Assembly (NCBI GenBank): GCA_948567375.1
Contig: OX419759.1
Coordinates: forward strand, 53,049,493 to 53,113,492
Origin: Lunularia cruciata
Lineage: Eukaryota; Streptophyta; Marchantiopsida; Lunulariales; Lunulariaceae
Direction of reading: 5' to 3'
Length of the DNA: 64,000 nt
The position numbers and the translations under genes were made by a program. Below the pieces are notes generated by a model, which saw only the letters and a list, made by a program, of their open reading frames with translations, searched no databases and had not been told where the DNA came from. This document shows, in pieces, positions 43,686 through 55,410 of this stretch; position 1 is the first letter of the stretch; the number at the start of each line of letters is the position of its first letter.

Positions 43686-45586
43686 CGGCGAACGGATTGC
43701 TTCGTCTGCTGCAGTTGAGCTTATTCTTAGTCTCGATGATGGGTGGAGGAAATTTGCCTTCAAAGCGATGTACAACTGTACAATCGAAGGATTACTAAAC
43801 TGCAGTGAAGTCACAAAGTCCACCTCGATTCCGTGAGTTACAAGTCTTCACGCTAGAACTCTCCGTACATCCCAACAACATGCCTTTAACTAGCGAATAT
43901 TCTATGTTTGAAGAGCTCCGATTCTAGGTTACTCCAGATCCATTGCTGTAAATTCGTATCCTGATCGATCATCCATGAGCTGGGGTTGAATAGTTTCTGG
44001 TCAAAGTGAAGTTTAGTTTTCAGATTCCATTCAACCATTTGCAAGTACCCAATCTCTTGCCGGATATCCATTCACAATCGTTTCCTTTCCATAGCACAAT
44101 GTAATTTCCTGTTCCCGCTTCTGAATTGCTTTCTTGTCCCCGAGTGATGATCTATGGAATCCATTTCGATACACCATCCCGATATTTTCCAAGTCATGTA
44201 CATCATGTCATTCAGAATAGATAAAGCGGAAAGAACGAACTACCACTGACTTTTATTGCTGCAAACAACAATATGTCATGATTTTAACCTTACAAAATTG
44301 GTATGTTAAGTGTGCATGTTTCATTCAATATATCGGGGACTAAAATCAATGTATGGAAGATTCGGAGTAATTTCAATATTCCTTTTTATTCTATAAACTT
44401 TAACAATGTAGGAATCCAATACACGATACCATGCGATTATATTTTCGCCGTAAGAAAGTGACAACACGCGCAAGGAAAAAAAAACAAAATTCATCAAACA
44501 AAAAGAATCGTTGATGTTACATAGAAAGCCTATGGAATCCAAAACGTAACACCATGAGAGATTTATTTTCTAACCAGAAAGTGACCTCACGTTCGAGTGG
44601 AAAAAAAAACGCTGATGATCCCGTAGTAATAACGGTTACCCGGGAACTTCAAATTTATTCGTTGCCAATTTGAAGATGCCTACTTAACAGACATGACCGC
44701 GTATCTATTTACTTAACTTTGATCTGGAAATTCTATGCGTTTCTCCATAAGTTGGAGCATCGATGGAGTTCCTGTATATTTGTCTAGATTCTGAACAATA
44801 ATTCTTGCCATTTTAGCAGAAGAATTTTAAGTCCTAGCTCAGTAAGCTGAATATTGCTACTTTGACATCGCACATATGCATCTCAGTCAGCAATTGTTGG
44901 AGATTTTTCTCGTCTCCAAAATTCCCTCTCCAGATTAATATATTACATGATCCATCTTGACAACAGACTTGTACCACAGCGACCAACAGGTATGATTTGA
45001 TAACGCGTAAAGTTCACTGTGAATGCGACAAAGTTGACTAATAGATTAGAAGAGGAGACTTATGGTAGACACCTTTTTCTAACTTTCCACTTTTCAGGAG
45101 CTCGAGTTTCCTAGTATGGTGTGTAGACTTTTTGTCATCTGCGACTGGTAGGGAGAAACTTCCTGGCCCGAGTTCTGTTCTAGACGAGGATGTCTCACCA
45201 AAATAGCACATGTGATGGGGTCTGCTTAGCTTCAACCTGACGTAACGTCGATTTCAGTCCTGAAAGTTCAAATATACTTAACCTACAGCATACGTAGGAA
45301 TTTGTCCAGCCAACCTTAGGAGTACGACTAGGGAAGATGATGTTGAGCACGCAAGGGCTTCGTTCCCAGCTGCAGTTCTGCTCCACGGAAGATTCACGAG
45401 CACAGATAATTTGTGCCCTAATGCCTTAACTCTGCCTAAACTTCATCATTTTGCTTACAACCTAGTATTCTTACTTTCGACCTTCGACCGAATGATTCGC
45501 TCTTAACAACCGCGAAACTTCACATTATCAAGGGACAGCGGAAATTTAGTAATTTAACTACACTTTACATCTTTCTATATTTGCAG

Positions 45587-46140
45587 TTGCAGGTCTGATG
45601 TCTGCGCTTTTGGTTCATGCATCTGACCCTTACCCACTTCAGAAGTACTATAATACGGAACTCGTTGCTGGACGAACAGTGAATGGTTCTCATGCGACCC
45701 GCGCAGCTAGCAACTACCCAAGACAATTTTCATTACCCGGACTTGCCAACCGTTTAAACATTACAATCGGAAATACCTTCTGTGCAAGAGCAACGTTGGC
45801 CTCATACCGCCTCATACTCACAAATTAGCCACGGAAAGTCTGTACTGTCTGGAAGGTGAAAGTCTACACCGGGTTCGTAACCAGTTTCGGGAACGAAGGT
45901 ACCCTAAAGTAACCATGTATGCAACGGTGGTGAGGTAAGGAGAGGGTTTCATTTTTCCCCGGGAGTTCTACATTCTCAGTTGAACAAGGGGACTATACCT
46001 GCAGCTACTGGGAAACGGTCACAATCCTGGCATCCAATTGTGTCTTCTGGCATTGTTTGGCGCTGGGATCCATCCGGCCTTGCTGAAGAAACCTTTTCCA
46101 TAAACGAAGGAGGTCGCTACGCTTATCTCCAGCTTACTTG
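45587..46140 (+). pseudogene. GLP copy 4: rearranged germin-like pseudogene
   Basis: Coding similarity begins at 45587 (GCGCTTTTGGTTCATGCATC region) and runs through HASDPYPLQ, ELVAGRTVNG, LPGLANRLNI and ATLA. A deletion of about 90 bases then removes the segment leading into cupin box 1, so the frame passes straight to ACCGCCTCATACTCACA. Further indels disrupt everything to the end (CGCTACGCTTATCTCCAGCTTACTTGA). It is the most diverged copy. Directly before the similarity is TTTCTATATTTGCAG, a good splice-acceptor sequence, and there is no signal-peptide start. This copy may therefore descend from an intron-containing gene. It is head-to-head with GLP2. Confidence 0.88.
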
Positions 46141-47040
46141 AGAGCACAGATTTAAAGCTTCTCCATTTGCAACCCAGCTCTGGCGCTCACCCTCCCATAC
46201 GCCAATCAGTAAACCATAGGAAATTGATCCTGAGTTAGAGATCACTGTACTTGCAACAATTGAACGTCGAACCCGTGAATGCCACAAATTGATTATTTCC
46301 TGAACGTTGATGCATGAGTGAAGCACATATTCCTTGTGCAAGCATAGGACGGCTGATAGAGTAGAAGACTTAGTAATCTATCAATCAACGATGGATCCTG
46401 ACAGTAGTGAAAAACAAGCAGTTTCACTCCTTCGTTAATAAAATCGCCGCAATTGTGTGAAATGTTATTCCCATGATGCATAACTTTCGTAGTACACGTA
46501 GCGAGGAGATGGTTTCCGTGATAAACCTTTCATTGCTTTACTTCTCAAAGGTATCTAATACTCTTCGAGTGTCCCTATCAAAGAGTGCTTCCAGTCTGTG
46601 GTCTCTGATCATAATCACGAGAGGACGCCGTAACGCATTGTCATACGGTACAGGAGAGTATTCTACCTCGTGCGCGTAATTGGTGCCGGGTAGGATTCTC
46701 AGTGTTTTCGAAGTATAAAATCAATTTAGGATGGTCGTCTCTCGCCAAACACCTTCTTAGTCTAGCCAATACTACAGCGATAATAACAGAGACGGCGCGA
46801 CATGCAGGTCACGCACTGTGGCCTCCAGGTACAAGATCCCAGCCAGCATATTTCCCCGATTGTCCCTCGCCCATCGCCTCGTTGCCGACCAGCAGCCACA
46901 ATTCCTACCGCATTCGTATGTTAGCACATCTAGCACATCCAAGGACGTTGGTTGATCCTGTTCACGAGAGACTGGGATTATAATTATTTTTCAGTGGCTC
47001 GTCAACCGGGTTAAAGAGACAACTCGATTGAAGGGTCGTC
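46141..47040. other. No recognised gene
   Basis: Downstream flank of GLP copy 4. It has higher GC than its neighbours. Short open frames (for example 46702-46983, 93 codons) show no recognisable domain. Confidence 0.35.
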
Positions 47041-48080
47041 ATTTTTGCAAGTGAAAATAGAAAAAATTTGAAATATGATAAATTATAAGAAATAATGGTT
47101 TTTTATTTAGTTTATTTTCTAATTAATATAGTTTTATAATTAAAAAATATGTAAAAAATTTATTTAAATAATATTATATAAATTCAAGAATAAAATTGTT
47201 ATGCAAAAATTGTTTATTTTATTAATTACTTTCAACAGATATAAGAATATAATTTGTTATTTATAAATTTTATTTCTATTATAATACTATATTTTAATTT
47301 TATAAAATATATTCAATATATATAGTGGATAATATTTATTATTTAAAATTAAATAATATAAAGAATATTTAAATAAAAAAAATTTATATATCTAAATGAT
47401 AGATTGACTAAAAATTATATTTTTATATTGGTGATCACAATGTTTAAACTAAAATTATTTTCATAATTCTATTTTTAATTATTGTATGTAAATATATTAA
47501 ATATAAATATTATTTTTTATAATAAAATCTGCACTCAAATCAATTTCCATATACCCATTCTTTTCTTTCATGATATAAACTAAAAATTTTCCTTAAAAAA
47601 TTTTAATTCATATCAAATATTAATGTATAAATTTAGGTGATTTGAAATATTATAAATATGATTTTAAAATGAATTTTTGTTGCAATTTTACTTCTAATAA
47701 TTTTAATGAAAATTTAAAATCCTAAATCTTCAAGAAAATCTGAATTAATATTATATAAGAAAATAAATATTATTTTTTAATAATAGTTTTAAAATATTAT
47801 TCATTTACTAAACATTATTAAGATCAACTAAATATGACTTTAAATATAAATATTCATTTTACCTTGATCTCAACATTTATTTCATTTCAAAAGATACAAA
47901 ACCTTTAATAAAAATATATGAAATATTCACATATTAGTTTTAATTTAATTTGAAAACAAGAATAATCTATAGGATTCATTAATTGTAGGGATAATAGTTT
48001 GTGAGCATTTAAATCTTAAGTTCAAGTTCAAGTGGTAATGTATTGTACTTAAATACTTTGGTACTAATGTCTCACTAATT
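47041..48080. other. Extremely AT-rich non-coding block
   Basis: About 1 kb dominated by A and T runs (AAAATTTATATATC, TTTTTATAATAAAATC and similar), with few G or C and no open frame of note. Both edges are abrupt: left of 47040 the DNA is GC-moderate, right of 48110 ordinary. No terminal repeats, tandem period or coding signal were found. It could be an old AT-rich transposon, a matrix-attachment-like region or organelle-derived DNA. The sequence does not decide. Confidence 0.7.
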
Positions 48081-48104
48081 TTATTTTATCTTATCTTATC
48101 TTAT
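48080..48104. repeat. Short CTTAT microsatellite
   Basis: About four TTATC units (TTTATCTTATCTTATCTTAT) at the right edge of the AT-rich block, followed by ATGTGGGATCCACAT, an imperfect palindrome. Confidence 0.8.
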
Positions 48105-48499
48105 CATGTGGGATCCACATGAAATGGCCACCTTAGCCTCCTGTCATTTACTGTAAGTTTGTTAGTTAACAAACTAACGCTAGACCTTAGTATCATATCC
48201 TGTCTAACTATGTACAAATTGTCTTGCACTATGACATTGATAATTTTTCTAACTATAAGATGACATGGAGTCATTCTAGATGAAGTCTTCTTTTTGTCCA
48301 TTTTGTGAGTGGATAGCATATGTGACAGATTGCCTTCTCTCTTACATAGTTGGATCAACAATACAAGTTCCTCAATATCCTACAACTTCTACTGCAAAGC
48401 TAGTCTTTTGCCCCCAAAATTTTGAGTTAGTGTGGCTCTGCAATTTATCAAACAACACCTTGAGTTTATCACTTGAATAGACTTTCCTCTCTAGCATGT

Positions 48500-49558
48500 C
48501 AATTTGTGTTTGTATATCCTTCATCTTAGTATGTTGGGGATTCTAATTGGCAATGTTCCCAACTGGTTTGGAAGTTGAGTTGCCATATGACCAATTGTTG
48601 CAAGTAGTTCCAAGTGTTTGTTCTCCAAATTTATTTGTTCACTTTGGAGTGCATTTGATAGCTCATCTCATATTCTTATTCATTTCTTGTTCTCCTTTTC
48701 TTTCTAGCATTTGAGGCTCATGTTGAGGTTTTGGGTGCAAATATTGATTAACTTCTTTAGGTTCTCATATTGTGCTTTTGCTATCATTGCCTTTGTTTGA
48801 GCTTCACAATTTAGTTGATAGGCACCACAATTTGTCATCTTGTAATTCATAATGGTTTTGTTGCTAGAAGACCTTGGTATAGAGTATGTCAAAATTTGGT
48901 TTCAATTGTTGTAGAACTACCTCATTCTGCTCTTGTCCTAAGAATGCATCTTTTTGGAATTTCTCCAATATTCTATCCTTCACCCGCTTTGTCCCTTCAT
49001 TCATTTCATTACAAAGGAGTGCCTTATCCTTGGTAGTTTTTGGGCTCATCTTGTGCAAGTATCTTGTGGGAATTTTCGGGTTGGTTATAGTAGCATAAAA
49101 TTCCCATAAAATAGAATGGCATAATGTTCACTAAGGCTTCCATCATTGGCATCACCATGTTGACGGTGTATAGTGCCATCAGCCATGGGAGTGAGTTGTT
49201 TTTGTATTTCATACAACGCCATAAGTCCTCCGTCGTGTTGGTTGTCCTTGTTTGTTCATCATTTCCCAACCGTTGGCTTGCAAGTTGAATCTTTAGGATC
49301 CTTCTTTGTCTCCTTGTGGGCTATGGCTATATTGTTAGTCGCACATGCATCTTCTCTTCCATCCTACAGTTGACCTCTTGTAATCTTCTTCCTTCATTTT
49401 CTGCACTTTGTCTTTGGTGTGCAATTGCAATTGATATTCTTGCTCAACAAGACTTTGTTGGGATGACCCGGCCTTGTTGTCATTGGTACCTTTGATGAGA
49501 TCAGCTATGTTGAATGCTTCCATTGACCATTTTGTCAGTTCAAAGAGAAGAGATACAC
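48500..49558 (-). pseudogene. Decayed coding remnant, unknown product, interrupted by solo LTR
   Basis: Minus-strand frames read SLLFELTKWSMEAFNIADLI, then EQEYQLQLHTKDKVQKMKEE, and further on KTTKDKALLCNEMNEGTKRV and KDRILEKFQKDAFLGQEQNE. These are Lys/Glu/Gln-rich helical segments broken by stops. The solo LTR at 49559-50300 cuts it: on the far side the minus strand reads EEIIKKPTTTFGV directly into SLLFELTKW when the LTR and one TACAC are left out. I do not recognise the family. It is probably a retroelement structural protein. Confidence 0.45.
49554..49558. repeat. Target-site duplication TACAC, left of solo LTR copy 2
   Basis: Exact match to 50301-50305. Confidence 0.88.
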
Positions 49559-50300
49559 TATAATACCAAGGGTTAGCCATATGATCTAGATGTGAAATTC
49601 GGTTTGGTAACATCTAAATTGATGTTATACATGATGGTCAAAATAGATCAGATAGAAGTATCACCAAAAGAGTACTTCTATTAATAGGGTAGAAACCGAA
49701 ATAGACTTGAGAACCTTAGAACCAATAGCTAGACATATGATTTAAAGGTGAGAATTGGTTTGGTGACATCTAGAAGGATGTTACACATGATGGACTAAAC
49801 AGATCAGAAAGAGGTATCACCAAAAGGGGACTTCTACTAATAGAGTAGGAACCGAAATATGCCTGAAATCTTTGAAGGCAATTTTGGAGGCCTAAACGGA
49901 TGAATTAGGCCTCGAAAATGTGCAGATTCCCTCCCCCCCAAATGGAGGAAAGGCTGGCTTCCCTCCCCCCTGGTTTGTCTCGTCGAGAGCTTTCCAACGG
50001 TACCTTACTCATGTGATTCTGAGATTCCTACAGGAAGATTTCCTAAAAGATTCCCTCCGGTCAAAGCTTGTTTGACCAACCAGATAGGACCTAGACCAGA
50101 CAGGTCACCCATCCAAGTAAGTAATCCAAGGGTGGAGCTTGCTGACATGTCACCTATCTGTGTCCCTAATCCTATGGTGGAGCTTCCTTGGATGAGATCC
50201 TCTTTGTCTATATAATAAAGAGAAGGTGCTCCCTTGGGGCATCGAATGTTTGAGTGTGCAATCTGTATTTTCTCTCTTCTCTTGTCCTCGGAGTATTACA
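49559..50300 (+). mobile_element. Solo LTR, family 3 (copy 2)
   Basis: A 742-bp segment ending GAGTATTACA and beginning TATAATACC (TG to TA), flanked by TACAC duplications. It contains CTATATAATAAAGAGAAGG (promoter) at about 50206 and tandem-like GTTGTTACA/TATCACCAAAAG blocks in its 5' half. There is no internal domain, primer site or polypurine tract next to it. Confidence 0.9.
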
Positions 50301-50305
50301 TACAC

Positions 50306-50702
50306 CAAAGGTTGTGGTTGGTTTCTTGATGATTTCTTCAATTTGGAATTAGGGATGTCCTCCTCCTCTTCCACCATTATCTTCCCCTTTTTTAGAGATA
50401 CTCCTTGTAGCATTTATTGTTTGGAACAATTGTGCTTCATTGTTTTGGTCTCTAATGTTCACCTCATCAACATCCTTGAAGATGAAATACAAGTGAAGGA
50501 GTTACCACTGTCCAACCTTGCATTTGTTCCTAAGTAGCCATTCCTTTCTTAGATATAGTATGTGCTCTAGAATTGCATGCTCCATCCATTGTATCATCTT
50601 TCTTTGTGGCACTCATTTTCTCCTCTGCTACCACTTCCTTCTGAGAATACCTCTATTGCTTGGGATCATTTTTGCTTCTTTGAGACTTGAACCTTGGATC
50701 TT
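50306..50702 (-). pseudogene. Continuation of the interrupted unknown coding remnant
   Basis: Minus-strand continuation of the frame at 48500-49558, between two solo LTRs. It reads an acidic/Lys-rich stretch (KGKIMVEEEEDIPNSKLKKS at about 50340-50400) with stops. No motif recognised. Confidence 0.4.
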
Positions 50703-51465
50703 TGTAATACCTATAGCTAGATAGATGATCTAGAGATGAATTTTGGTTTGGTAACATCTAGAGGGATGTTATACATGATGGAGTAAGTAGATCAGACATA
50801 GATATCACCAAAAGAGTACTTCTACTAATAGGCCATAAATCAAAATATGCTTGGAAACTTCAGAATCATTAGCTAGACATATGATCTAGAGGTGAAACTT
50901 GGAGTGGTGATATTTGGAAGGATGTTACACATGATGTGGAATGTAGATCAGATAGAGGTATCACTAAAAGAGCACTTCTACTAATAGGGCAGAAGCCAAC
51001 ATAGGCCTCTCAACTTGAGGCAATTTTAGAAGCCTAAATAGATGAATTAGGCCTCAAAAATGTGTAGCCCCAATTACCTGCCTTACCAATGAAGGAAGGG
51101 CTAGCCTTCCCTCCCCTTGGTTTTTCTTGGCAAGAGCTTTCCAATGGTACCACACCCATGTGATTTTGAGATTCCTATAGGAAGATTCCCTAAAAGATAC
51201 CCTCTGGTCAAAGCTAGTTTGACCAACCAGATGGGACTAAGATTGACATGTCACCCATCCAAGCAATTAATATAAGGGTGGAGCTTGCTGACATGTCACC
51301 TATCCATGTACCTAATCCTATGGTGGAGCTTCCTTGGAGGAGATCCTCTTTGGCTATATAGTAAAGAGAAGGTGCTCCTTTGGGCCATCAAAGGCTTGAG
51401 TGTGAAACCTTTGTTTTCTCTCTGGCATTTCTTTTGAAGAGTTCTATTGTCCTTGGAGTATTACA
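50703..51465 (+). mobile_element. Solo LTR, family 3 (copy 3)
   Basis: A 763-bp segment, TGTAATACC to GGAGTATTACA, with flanks ATCTT (50698-50702) and GTCTT (51466-51470), a 4-of-5 target duplication. It aligns fully with copies 1 and 2 and is more diverged from them than they are from each other. It includes the CTATATAGTAAAGAG promoter block at about 51353. Confidence 0.87.
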
Positions 51466-51470
51466 GTCTT

Positions 51471-53590
51471 AGACCTGACACCTTCTTATAAATAATTATT
51501 GTAATGTATGTTTCTTCCACAAGCACTATAGCAACCCATTCAACCTCTTTGGTAATGTTCATCTTTTTTCTGTCTTTCTTTTTAGTATAATAGTATTTAG
51601 TGATATTTTTGTTAGGAAATCTGATTCAAAGGTTATACACTTGTTGAGCAAGACAGCCAAAAGCAATGAAAGACATGGGGCTCAATATGCCCAAGTGTGT
51701 AAAATGACAACTTTTATCATGATCCCAATTATGCAAGACACCATGGACGAGTGGGACCATTGGGTTGGGACTTTCATCAAAGGGAAGGATGTCTTGATAT
51801 CCTTGGTTTGGCACACCTTTGGTCACAAATACCCTTAGCCTTGTAACCATTACTTTTGTTCAACCTTTTCTTATATCACATCTTTGGTTTTGTCACACCT
51901 TCAACTATGACCATTCCTTTCCATGTAAGCAAGGAACCAAAAGGACAAGTATCCATGTGCATAGATATGCATGCAAAGGAATGCCAATTGCACCAAAGAA
52001 CTGATTTTGGTACTGTTTTGTCTACATGGCACTTCTCACATGTGGGAACAATGACGGGCTATCATAATTACCCACCAAATTGTTCAGTTGTCATTGATGC
52101 AATATAAATTCAAGAAGGAAATCAAGAGTAAGGTTTGATTGTCATGGATACAGATTTCTATTGATTTCAAGGCAATTGCACTCTATCAATTCACTAATAT
52201 CCACTCACAATTTGGGAGAGTGAAACAAGAGATTGTGTGAGTGGGTGTTCAGGAATTGAATGCAGAGGAGTGACATGAAAATGTGAGTCAATTGTGTCAT
52301 GGAATTGAGAGCAATGTCACCCAAGGAGTGCAAAGTTATGCTTGAGGTGACCTTGAGGTCACATGGAGTGGAAAAATGGAGAACTTATTGCTACATTGAG
52401 TATGTCATAACTTGGTGGTTGCAATTTTGATGTGGAATTAGGAGCATACCAATCTCCCAAAGATCTAAGAGATTTGGGAAAGGAGAACCTTGAATACCTC
52501 CAACTTGCATAGAAGGTGACACATTGGCAAAGGGTTCTTTGGGATGAAATTTCTAGTCTATGCACCATATATCTAAACCAAGATTGGCCAAGATGAAGAA
52601 AAGAAATGACTAATAAGATTAGGGTTTTATTAAGTAACAAGAACACCAACTCAAGTACTCCCATATCTTCAAAATTTTCTTTTTTTGATCAAATCATGCT
52701 TAAGTACTAGAGAAAGACCATGCAGATCAACAATTACAACAAGAATTTCTCCAAAAAGAGGTGGCACTCTCAATGGTGAGAAGCACTCAAAGGGATGTAG
52801 GATAATCTTGAGTGCTTGCTAAGGATAAACAATCAAAGTGCTTATGGATCAAGTGCTTACAAACCCAAGTACCATGTATTCTAGTAGCACTTATACTTAT
52901 TCTAGTAGCACTTATACTTGGGATCCAGATCTCTTTGGCTCAAAGCCAAAAAGGTACTTATGGGTGAGGACCAAGGCACTTGTGTTCATTTTCTTTCATA
53001 CATTGATTATAAGTAAAGAGTACTTGGCATTCCTTGCAAGTTTTGTTTCTTCTATTTTAAATGTTGTCCAATGTCTAAGTAAGAGTAGAGGTGAGGAATT
53101 TCACACTAAGGTCTCAAGTATTCAATAGAGAGGTGGTTTAAACCCTTTGATCAAGGTGTGCATTGAAGGATCCAAAAGAGTGAACTTATGCAAGGACTGG
53201 ATTGGGAAGCTCAAGCATGGGTAGTACCACAAAATCAAAAAAACCAAGACATTTGGCCAACATGAGCTGTACCTTATAAGTTGCACCTTCTAGGAAGGGT
53301 GGGATGCACTTGCAAGCGTAACAAATTTGGAATGGAGTGGCACTCAGAGTGAAACAAACCATCAACTTTAAGAGTAATCCTGGATGATACTTATAGTGAA
53401 GTGATTCTTTTGTTTTCTTTTTGCTGTAGTGCACCACAAAGAGTGACACGCATCCTCTTCTAAGAATGGCTTCTACCAAAGAGGTTAAATAGAAACTAAT
53501 AAACAAATTGTGACATTGTGACACTTTCCTTCATTCTTAGTCATTTCCAAGTTGTATCCTCATGGGAGCAACTTGTTCTTACTGATTATA
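51471..53590. other. No recognised gene; a 21-bp perfect tandem duplication
   Basis: Only short, unconvincing frames (up to about 112 codons on either strand). TATTCTAGTAGCACTTATACT is present twice in tandem (52877-52897, 52898-52918) without a mismatch. Otherwise ordinary AT-rich intergenic sequence, probably decayed repeats. Confidence 0.4.
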
Positions 53591-53599
53591 CTATAAGTA

Positions 53600-55410
53600 C
53601 GTTGATGCTTGACTGTCACACCACCAATAGCTCAAAGGTAAAAGGCTATAACAATCCAATAAGGTGCATAGTAGCAATGTTGGTCATGACTATTTTGATC
53701 AACATGAATGATTTATGTTAATAATGGGCAAGCCACATTCTTCCAAATTTTTCATGAAGGAAATCTTGTGGATGAGGCAAGGATTTCCACCACCAAGTCA
53801 GTGAGCTGACCAAGACCTTGCAAACAACCAAGGGTTTTACCTCCTTCTCTCCATTTGTGATTCATTTCTGCATCAAGATGAAATTACTACGGAAGGAGGA
53901 GAAGAAGATATTCTTTGCCCACTAATTCCCATATGTTATTATCAATTGCATTCCAAGTGGGCAGAAGAGACCAAGAGATATAAAGATGCTCAACTGAAGT
54001 ATAAAGGTGGGTCAAGATTAAGAACCCCACCGGCCCAAACTCTCATGCAAGGAAGTAGAAGAAACTAGTAGTACTAGTGGGTGTACAATTAAATTAGCAT
54101 TGCAAGCCTAACCAATAGGTGGTGGATGATTCATCAGATGAAAGTAGCTTTGATGAGGAGGATGAAGAAGAATTGGGGAGTAATGATGAAGATTGTGGAT
54201 AGAAGATTGCCTCTTTTACTATTAGAGACAAGGAGAAAGGTAAAGTTCCCATGAAGAAGAAGGTAGTAGGAGGATGGTGGAGTGTATGTTGCCACCACCA
54301 CATCAATCACCATCCTTGTCCAAGCTCAAATTATTGTCCAATGAAGAAGGTAGATATGGGCCCAAAATGGAGGAAGTATAATCCGACGTCTATTGAAGAG
54401 GTGAGAACAAATCAACCTTGAAACACCTAGTCTTTAGAGAAGAGGGTGGCTTTGATACAAAAAGAGACTACCATCCTGATTTCACAATTGAGAAGGCATA
54501 GTAAGAATGTGTCAACCCCAAACCAGCAAGAGACTGAGGAGAGGTGGGCACATTGGGATTAGAACCAACTAGATGATAAGGTACCCAAAGACAAGAGACC
54601 CTCTACCATAAGATCAAAAGGTGCTTCCTCTACAAATAGACCTAAGATGAAGGAGAAGGGTAAGTATAAAAGCAAAGGAGCACCCTTGATGGCAAGAGAG
54701 CTTCAGGCCAAGCATGAATACTCTATTCAAGCAAGGATAGAGTAACGAGTAGAGCATGAGGGAGAAGTAGCATTCTCTCTTTAAGGAGGTGCCAAAAGGA
54801 AGGAGAACCTTCATTACTCCTAAAGCGAAAGAAGGAACTGCACCTTGGATCAATGTTGATAATGTTTGACCAGATGAAGAAAGATCCTTGGCATCAAGAC
54901 AACCAGCACAAGAAGAAGAAGAAGAAGAAGAAGCACTCAATCAAACAATGAATCAATCAAGGAAGAGTTCCAATGTCTTAGTAGACTATAAATAAGGTAG
55001 GACTTGCCCTCATCATGATCAAGGAAGTTCTCTCATTCTACAACAAGCTTCATCCCAACATAAACAACCCAAAGACCATGGTGGAATTTTTGCACTAGAA
55101 GGTGCAAAATGCAAAAAGAGATAGTGTAGAGGCCAAGAATAGATTGTCATGAGCCCACAAGGAGACAATTCAAGCTCACACATAGGTGACAACATTGGAG
55201 GAGTAGGCCATGAGTGGCACTAACCAGAGAGTCTACAAGTTGGAGAAGGAACTCAAAGCCATGGAAATCAAAGAAGAAGAAGAGAAAGGAGTGTGTCTAT
55301 TGGTCCACAATTGGCAACAAGTGGAAGAAAAACAAAAAATATGTTAGACCAAGCACAACATGGAATTACAATTGGCAAGCCAAAATTTGGATGCTAAAGA
55401 TAAGCTTCAA
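53600..55410 (+). pseudogene. Decayed acidic/coiled-coil coding remnant with VNNGQ domain, product unknown
   Basis: Starts with KVKGYNNPIRCIVAM...YVNNGQATFFQIFHEG, VDEARISTTKSVS (about 53630-53810), the same domain as at 1430-1670. It continues, over frame changes, through DILCPLIPICYYQLHSKWAE, KRYKDAQLKYKGGSRL, an acidic stretch (DDSSDESSFDEEDEEELGSN, 54120-54180), FTIRDKEKGKVPMKKK, and Lys/Glu-rich repeats including an AAG run at 54910-54933. At about 55214-55420 it ends with KLEKELKAMEIKEEEEKGV-like coiled coil. I do not recognise the protein. LTR-like copy y follows directly. Confidence 0.5.

Larger units (their letters stand above)
41530..45425 (-). repeat. GLP2 block: right arm of the inverted duplication
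   Basis: Reverse-complement match of 22780-27455, as described for the left arm. It lacks the 290-bp segment and the 83-bp tandem copy of the left arm, and has its own 33-bp tandem duplication at 41684-41749. Confidence 0.88.

Noticed and set aside
50301-50702. Solo LTR copies 2 and 3 as the two LTRs of one short non-autonomous element
   Set aside because: Each has its own target duplication (TACAC and RTCTT), and the 400 bp between them lack a primer site or polypurine tract and continue the neighbouring coding remnant.
54910-54933. AAG microsatellite as a functional element
   Set aside because: A short run within a Lys/Glu-rich coding remnant; ordinary simple repeat.
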